Shown: piece by piece, positions 59,607-64,000 of the stretch
Layout: every line of letters begins with the position of its first letter
How positions within the stretch are numbered: the first letter of the stretch is position 1
Made by a program: the position numbers and the translations under genes
Notes under the pieces: model-generated
Databases searched by the model: none
What the model was told of the DNA's origin: nothing
Seen by the model: the letters and a program-made list of their open reading frames with translations, nothing else
Origin: Paenibacillus phytorum
GTDB lineage: Bacteria; Bacillota; Bacilli; Paenibacillales; NBRC-103111
Length of the DNA stretch: 64,000 nt
Direction: 5' to 3'
NCBI RefSeq assembly: GCF_013141715.1
Contig: NZ_WHOA01000147.1
Span: 82,268-146,267 of the forward strand

Positions 59607-60539
59607 ATGAACAAAGCTGTCCCCATGGATCAGCTTGTCGATATGGTGATGGCAGAGCTTGAGAAGAAGATGTCTGCTTCCAAAGCTGCTGATAATCCGG
59701 TCGCCAATCACTCTATGAACCCTGTCCTAGCTAATGAGGAAGCGCAGCGATCTACCCGATTAGAAAAGGTGTCAATGGTGTCGGAACTGGCCCCTGCCCC
59801 CGAATTAGACACATTCACCTCTAAAGTACCGACTCCCAAATGGGAGGAAGGGATGAATGAGCTGCTTGCCAGTACCCCGGCTCGTATCGGCGTATGGCGA
59901 ACGGGAACGAGGGCGCTCACCAAAGAGGTGCTTAAATTTCGCCGTGACCATGCCGCTGCTGTCGATTCCATATATGGTGAAGCCAGTCAGGCACTTTTGG
60001 ACGAATTCGGTTTGTTTACGGTAGAAACTCGGTACGAGAATACGGAAAACTATTTAAAACGCCCCGATATGGGACGTATTGTTACCGAAGAAGGAATCGA
60101 GGAAATTCAAAAAAGGTGCAAGATGAAGCCGCAGGTGCAGATAGTCGTTTCGGATGGACTTAGCGCCAATGCGGTAGACGCCAATTTGGGCGATGTATAT
60201 CCTTCATTGCTAGATTCGCTGAGTGCTTACGGGTTATCCACAGGTACTCCGTTTTTCGTCCGTGGCGGTAGGGTCGCTGTCATGGATCACATCGGCGAAA
60301 TTGTGCAGCCGGAAGTGCTTGTGCTTTTGATCGGGGAAAGGCCTGGACTTGTTTCGTCGAAATCGCTAAGTGCTTACATCTGCTATAAACCGCGTAAAGG
60401 CACGGTAGAGAGCGATCGCACGGTGATTTCCAACATTCATCACGGGGGTACCCCTCCACTGGAAGGCGGCGCGCATATCGGCACCATCGTGAATAAAATG
60501 CTCGAACAAAAGACGAGCGGTGTCAACTTGGAAATCTAA
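59607..60539 (+). CDS. eutC: Ethanolamine ammonia-lyase small subunit EutC
   Basis: The 310-residue product has the EutC core (TPARIGVWRTGTRALTKEVL, RRDHAAAVDSIYGE, IVVSDGLSANAVDAN, GERPGLVSSKSLSAYICY) and an N-terminal helix (MDQLVDMVMAELEKKMSA) joined by a long linker. This N-terminal extension directs the lyase into the compartment in known systems. AAGGAGG precedes the ATG. EutC contributes to cobalamin binding. Confidence 0.95.
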   Translation: MNKAVPMDQLVDMVMAELEKKMSASKAADNPVANHSMNPVLANEEAQRSTRLEKVSMVSELAPAPELDTFTSKVPTPKWEEGMNELLASTPARIGVWRTGTRALTKEVLKFRRDHAAAVDSIYGEASQALLDEFGLFTVETRYENTENYLKRPDMGRIVTEEGIEEIQKRCKMKPQVQIVVSDGLSANAVDANLGDVYPSLLDSLSAYGLSTGTPFFVRGGRVAVMDHIGEIVQPEVLVLLIGERPGLVSSKSLSAYICYKPRKGTVESDRTVISNIHHGGTPPLEGGAHIGTIVNKMLEQKTSGVNLEI

Positions 60540-60616
60540 CCGTCAATGTTCACCTTGAGAATGTGCTTCGTTAAGAAGCTTTTCTATAATGGTCCGGAGA
60601 AGGAGGTGGAGGCCGA

Positions 60617-60745
60617 ATGGAACTGACGATTGGAATCGTAATTATTGCGGTAACGTGTTTGTTTGCTTTATGGATTGTCAGAATCGCCAACAAAAGCATT
60701 CGCGAATTCGATGAAAGCAAGCATGAAAGTTTCCTAGGGAAATAA
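60617..60745 (+). CDS. 42-residue membrane peptide, probable transporter accessory
   Basis: The ATG at 60617 lies behind AAGGAGGTGGAGG. The peptide (MELTIGIVIIAVTCLFALWI...) has one membrane helix and a charged tail (NKSIREFDESKHESFLGK). Very small single-span proteins next to symporters are known as accessory subunits, and the permease gene follows 53 bases on. The role is inferred from position and shape. Confidence 0.65.
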   Translation: MELTIGIVIIAVTCLFALWIVRIANKSIREFDESKHESFLGK

Positions 60746-60797
60746 GACGTGTGACTTGTTTGTACAAATCGTATCTATCTGATGAGGAGGATCAAAG

Positions 60798-62336
60798 ATG
60801 AGCAACCCTTCCAATCATCATGACAAAGACAAAAGGGATTTAAACAAGTTCGGTTATGCCCAAGAACTGCTGCGCAGCATGGGTGGATTTTCCAATTTTG
60901 CGATTTCATTCTCAATCATTTCTATTCTTACTGGCGCTGTATCGTTATACGGCCACGGATTAACCTATGGCGGTGCAGGCATGATGGGCTTTGGCTGGCC
61001 GATTGTCGCCCTTTTTGTCATGTTTGTAGCCGCAGTCATGGCTGAGCTTGCTTCGGCCATTCCGACGGCTGGCGCTTTGTACCACTGGGCGGCTATTTTG
61101 AAAAATAAACGCTGGGGCTGGTACACCGCCTGGATCAATCTAATCGGTCAAATCGGGATTGTAGCCGGTATTGATTACTCGGTAGCACTTTTCGCCGACC
61201 CGCTCATCGCGAGTGTATTCGGGTATGAATCCAGCAATACAACCGTGTTGATTTGTTTCACAATCATATTACTTACGCATGGCATTCTAAATCATATCGG
61301 GATTCGTATCGTTTCGAGGCTTAACGACTTCTCGGCTTGGTACCATATCGCTGTGGTGGCGGTGCTGGTATTGTCACTTGCCTTTTTCACCAAAGGCAAC
61401 TTGAATCCTGTCAATTATTTGTTCAAAGTGGGCGAAACGTTCTCGGATAAACCGTATATGTTTGCTTTTCTAATCGGTCTTTTGCAAGCTCAGTGGACAT
61501 TTACGGGATATGATGCCTCTGCTCATACCATTGAAGAGACCATTAACCCTCGTGTGCGTGCGCCTTGGGGTATTTTCACATCCGTTGCCTATTCGTTTGT
61601 CATTGGATTCGTTATGCTTGCTTTTGTCACCTTGTCCATTAAGGATGCCGGTGCTGCTGCCGGTTCAAGCAATGCGTTCATCTATGTCATCAGCCAAGCG
61701 CTTGGCGGTACATTCGGATCTGTCATTCTATGGCTGGTCACCGCCGCGATGTGGTTCTGCGGTCTAGCTTCTATCACTTCCTTCTCACGCATGATGTATG
61801 CCTTCTCTCGTGATAAAGGGATGCCGATGAGCAACCAATGGGCACAAATTTCGAAGAAATACCGTACACCTGCCAAAGCCATTTGGCTGGCCATTATCCT
61901 TTCGTTCCTGCTCGCATTCATCGACTACATCATCAAAATGGTGAATCCGGATGCGACTTACACGACGATTGCATTCCTTACTGCGGTCAGTGTTGTGGGC
62001 TTATATGTGGCTTACGGCATTCCGATCTATCTCAAGCTGAGAGCCAAAGCGGAAGGCAGATTTCAAGATAAGCATCTCGGACCGTGGAATCTCGGAAAAT
62101 ACAGCTCGTTCATTTCTGTCGTCGCGCTTCTGTGGATCATCTTCATCTGCATCGTCATGGTGATTCCTCCGAATCAAATGGCTGGCTATGCCGTAGCTGG
62201 GATGCTGATTCTTCTGATCATTATGGATTTAGCTTATTATAAAAATCACTTCCCTGGGCCACAGGCCGCACTTAACACTTCCATGGAAGAGATCGTACGC
62301 CGGGAAAAAGAGCTTGAGAAAACATCCTCTGTTTAA
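60798..62336 (+). CDS. APC-family permease, probable ethanolamine importer
   Basis: This 512-residue protein has about 12 membrane segments and the APC-superfamily pattern (FSNFAISFSIISILTGAVSLYG, SAIPTAGALYHWAA, WTFTGYDASAHTIEETINP, SFSRMMYAFSRDKGMP). It belongs to the GABA/choline-type permease branch. It replaces EutH as the last gene of the operon, so ethanolamine uptake is the natural inference, not shown. A weak hairpin (GGCATCC/AGGTGCC, about 62355-62395) may end the operon at the ywmB ribosome site. Confidence 0.82.
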   Translation: MSNPSNHHDKDKRDLNKFGYAQELLRSMGGFSNFAISFSIISILTGAVSLYGHGLTYGGAGMMGFGWPIVALFVMFVAAVMAELASAIPTAGALYHWAAILKNKRWGWYTAWINLIGQIGIVAGIDYSVALFADPLIASVFGYESSNTTVLICFTIILLTHGILNHIGIRIVSRLNDFSAWYHIAVVAVLVLSLAFFTKGNLNPVNYLFKVGETFSDKPYMFAFLIGLLQAQWTFTGYDASAHTIEETINPRVRAPWGIFTSVAYSFVIGFVMLAFVTLSIKDAGAAAGSSNAFIYVISQALGGTFGSVILWLVTAAMWFCGLASITSFSRMMYAFSRDKGMPMSNQWAQISKKYRTPAKAIWLAIILSFLLAFIDYIIKMVNPDATYTTIAFLTAVSVVGLYVAYGIPIYLKLRAKAEGRFQDKHLGPWNLGKYSSFISVVALLWIIFICIVMVIPPNQMAGYAVAGMLILLIIMDLAYYKNHFPGPQAALNTSMEEIVRREKELEKTSSV

Positions 62337-62401
62337 CATCTGCTAGATTTGGGCATCCTTTTACTAGAGTTGAAGATTCTAATAAAGAGGTGCCTTTTTA
62401 T

Positions 62402-63154
62402 ATGCAGAAATCTTGGTTATTATCGATCATTTGTATGTCTATTATAAGCATTATTTTTGGGTGGGTTCGTCATGCCGATGCGCATGGTGAGCAAGAAGCG
62501 CTCCAGTTATTGAACACAGTTAAACCGTATATGATGAGTGAGAATCAAATAACCTTCAAATATACAGGCAATTACGGAACGTGCAATGGTGTAGCTCAGG
62601 ATATGCTGCAAACTGGGAAGAAACTGTCCCAAGCTTTTGGAATTTCTCAGGCTGAAGTGTTGAGTGAATCCAATTCACATCCGACCTATACAGCGAAATC
62701 TGAGGTTGCACCCGGAGCGGTCGTCACTGTAACAGTTGCAAGTCCACTGGGACAATCTGCCTGTTATGTCGTCTTGCGATTAGACGCTTCTCATGAAGCT
62801 GAACAGTCGGAGTTGGTTAAGTGGCAAGAGCAAGCGGGCGAACAATTGAAGAAGCTTGGCATAAATGGCCTATGGAATGTTATGGTGCAAGGTTATGTAA
62901 ATGAGCAAGAACAGTCTGGTCAAAAGAGTTCTACAGAGCTGGTAAACTCAATAACTCTAGCTTTTAAAGGCAAAATCGTAGAAAGCTATAAGGACCAGAA
63001 TACGGTAAGCGCGTCGTTGGCATCTAAGGAGTTCCATTCTTTTGTTAAGAGTGGTAACCAAAAGGTGAATCTGCAGGTTGCATTGCATCGAGAGTCTACG
63101 ACTGGCAAGCTGCGACTAACCGTAGGTACCCCGATCATAACAATGGAATACTAA
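62402..63154 (+). CDS. ywmB: YwmB family protein
   Basis: I start at ATG 62402, behind AGAGGTG. The 250-residue product has a signal peptide (SWLLSIICMSIISIIFGWV) and matches the YwmB family, whose fold recalls TATA-binding protein and whose function is unknown; it is extracytoplasmic. In Bacillus ywmB lies near the atp and spoIID genes. Here it follows the eut operon. Confidence 0.8.
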   Translation: MQKSWLLSIICMSIISIIFGWVRHADAHGEQEALQLLNTVKPYMMSENQITFKYTGNYGTCNGVAQDMLQTGKKLSQAFGISQAEVLSESNSHPTYTAKSEVAPGAVVTVTVASPLGQSACYVVLRLDASHEAEQSELVKWQEQAGEQLKKLGINGLWNVMVQGYVNEQEQSGQKSSTELVNSITLAFKGKIVESYKDQNTVSASLASKEFHSFVKSGNQKVNLQVALHRESTTGKLRLTVGTPIITMEY

Positions 63155-63166
63155 AAATAGAGTCTT

Positions 63167-63195
63167 AAGGTGCAGTGTAATGCTGCTCCTTTTTT
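63167..63195 (+). terminator. Terminator of ywmB
   Basis: AAGG-T-GCAG pairs with CTGC-T-CCTT around seven bases, followed by T's. Confidence 0.8.
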
Positions 63196-63331
63196 GTTTG
63201 CTTCTATTTTTGGGTCGGATCAAAATTAATAGTTATCTCAGGTTTAATAGATTAATAGATTGGTTAGAATGAGTAACACATACAAATGAATAACAAGTAC
63301 ATAAGAAAGTAAGCAAGGAGGTGATCTTAAC

Positions 63332-63472
63332 ATGCTGAAGAAATCCAATCAAAAGAAGCCGATCCTGCCATCCAATAATCCCGTTATTATAAATAATCGC
63401 TATTGTTTCCTGATGTGGGCAAAAACGGGGAATAAACGGTATCTGAATATACTCCGAGGAGTGGGAATATGA
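63332..63472 (+). CDS. 46-residue basic hypothetical protein
   Basis: The ATG at 63332 has an ideal AAGGAGGTGATC site. The basic peptide (MLKKSNQKKPILPSNNPVII...) ends in RYLNILRGVGI and overlaps the next gene by ATGA. No family was recognised; the strong ribosome site and coupling support it. Confidence 0.65.
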   Translation: MLKKSNQKKPILPSNNPVIINNRYCFLMWAKTGNKRYLNILRGVGI

Positions 63473-63705
63473 CAACGATAACCAAGCCGATCATCCCTAG
63501 TATAATTGCAGAATCGATTGAAAGCCTCCGTAGTGAGGGATGGGGAGATGACGATTTCTTTAACTTTTCGCAATATGATGAAGAGTCCCTGGAAGCTCGT
63601 ATTTTATTTCACTTCTTTCGAAACAACCGGGTAACGTTTGCAGCTGCCATTATCAACAGTTATGTGGTTCATGAAAGGATTATGGAAACTAGAGCAGCTG
63701 AGTGA
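63469..63705 (+). CDS. 78-residue hypothetical protein
   Basis: The product is acidic in the middle (SEGWGDDDFFNFSQYDEESL) and helical at the end (FFRNNRVTFAAAIINSYVVH). It is coupled to the 46-residue gene by ATGA and followed by a terminator, so the two form a small operon. No family was recognised. Confidence 0.6.
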   Translation: MTTITKPIIPSIIAESIESLRSEGWGDDDFFNFSQYDEESLEARILFHFFRNNRVTFAAAIINSYVVHERIMETRAAE

Positions 63706-63785
63706 CCAAAATTATAATGCCTTTGTGTTTGGATTACTAAACATTAATCGGTTTGACGATTGCTTTTAAAAAGGTGAGTATAAAG

Positions 63786-63815
63786 AACACGTGCTTAAGC
63801 AGCATGTGTTTTTTG
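63786..63815 (+). terminator. Terminator of the small two-gene operon
   Basis: AACACGTGC (63786-63794) pairs with GCATGTGTT (63102 offset: 63802-63810) with one G-T pair, followed by T's. Confidence 0.8.
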
Positions 63816-63901
63816 TTATAATGATTTATTAGTTGGGAGATGTTATAAAAGTAGGTAAGAATCAACCTTTGAAACTTTTTGTAATTTGGAAAAATAAAAC
63901 A

Positions 63902-63931
63902 TTGCAATACGATTAATAATCATGGTATATT
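63902..63931 (+). promoter_or_regulatory. Promoter with structured leader at the window edge
   Basis: TTGCAA and TATATT are 18 bases apart. The transcript would begin near 63938 and fold CCGGCC/GGCTGG and AACTAG/CTAGTT hairpins within the last 65 bases. The gene or riboswitch behind it lies outside the window; I could not match a known riboswitch class. Confidence 0.45.
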
Positions 63932-64000
63932 ATCAATCCGGCCGCAAGACAGGCTGGTGAAAGTAACTAGAAAAAAACTAGTTGCAAAATAAAAATCAGT

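Noticed and set aside
63938..64000. c-di-GMP riboswitch at the right edge
   Set aside because: CCGGCC and GGCTGG look suggestive, but the conserved core strings of the class are not present in the visible part.

Overview
The window reads as a chromosomal segment of a spore-forming Firmicute, most likely Paenibacillus or a close relative. The evidence is an ExsC-like exosporium protein, a spore-coat transglutaminase (Tgl), YwmB, DUF896 and YojF/BshB2 (bacillithiol) genes, strong AGGAGG ribosome sites, and short intrinsic terminators throughout. The genus is an inference from gene content; no rRNA or tRNA gene was seen.

Positions 1-24.5 kb are an AT-rich defence island full of decay. In order it holds: the end of a cluster with a DUF6339-like protein and a PD-(D/E)XK protein; a fragment of a Vsr-type mismatch endonuclease on the other strand; a complete RADAR pair (rdrA-rdrB, 2581-8872); an McrB gene that has lost its Walker A half next to an intact mcrC (9573-11818); a 1.4 kb non-coding stretch with an iteron-like array of TGGTGTAAA units; a Noc/ParB-like gene; an SsoII-type cytosine-5 methyltransferase with an N-terminal HTH and a perfect inverted repeat in front of its start; a zinc-ribbon protein whose nuclease tail appears frameshifted; a LlaJI-type restriction pair (16470-19245); a third McrBC-type pair, AAA+ plus DUF2357 nuclease (19504-23800), whose first gene is a visible mosaic; and a toxin-antitoxin pair. 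A broken piece of a second DUF2357 gene lies at 25375-25468.

Positions 24.5-48.8 kb are mixed. They hold exsC, an RNA-repair cassette (TerD-like protein, Thg1-like 3'-5' polymerase, polynucleotide kinase) with remains of a lost gene inside it, yojF-bshB2, an acyl-CoA dehydrogenase, and cysD-cysN, where CysN carries a CysC-like domain with a destroyed P-loop. Then come tgl and a His/Gln-rich probable coat protein (both with SigK-like promoters), a divergent GAPDH, DUF896, a half-size thioredoxin-reductase-like protein, two aldo/keto reductases, DUF1801, a 29-residue peptide with DUF5317 and a membrane PAS-GGDEF-EAL protein, DUF6155, a Fic protein, and a small retropepsin-like protein.

Positions 48.8-62.3 kb are one long ethanolamine-utilisation microcompartment operon: eutL, a eutK-like shell gene, eutE, eutM, eutD/pduL, a flavoprotein-like gene, eutN, eutS, eutP, eutW, eutV, eutA, eutB, eutC, a 42-residue membrane peptide and an APC-family permease. 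Shell proteins (EutL, EutK-like, EutM, EutN, EutS) enclose ammonia-lyase (EutBC), acetaldehyde dehydrogenase (EutE) and phosphotransacylase (PduL). EutA reactivates the lyase, and EutW-EutV (kinase plus ANTAR antiterminator) probably act on the leader terminator at 48855-48915. No eutH, eutT, eutQ, eutG or eutJ was found here. The window ends with ywmB, two small overlapping genes and a promoter with a structured leader running off the edge.
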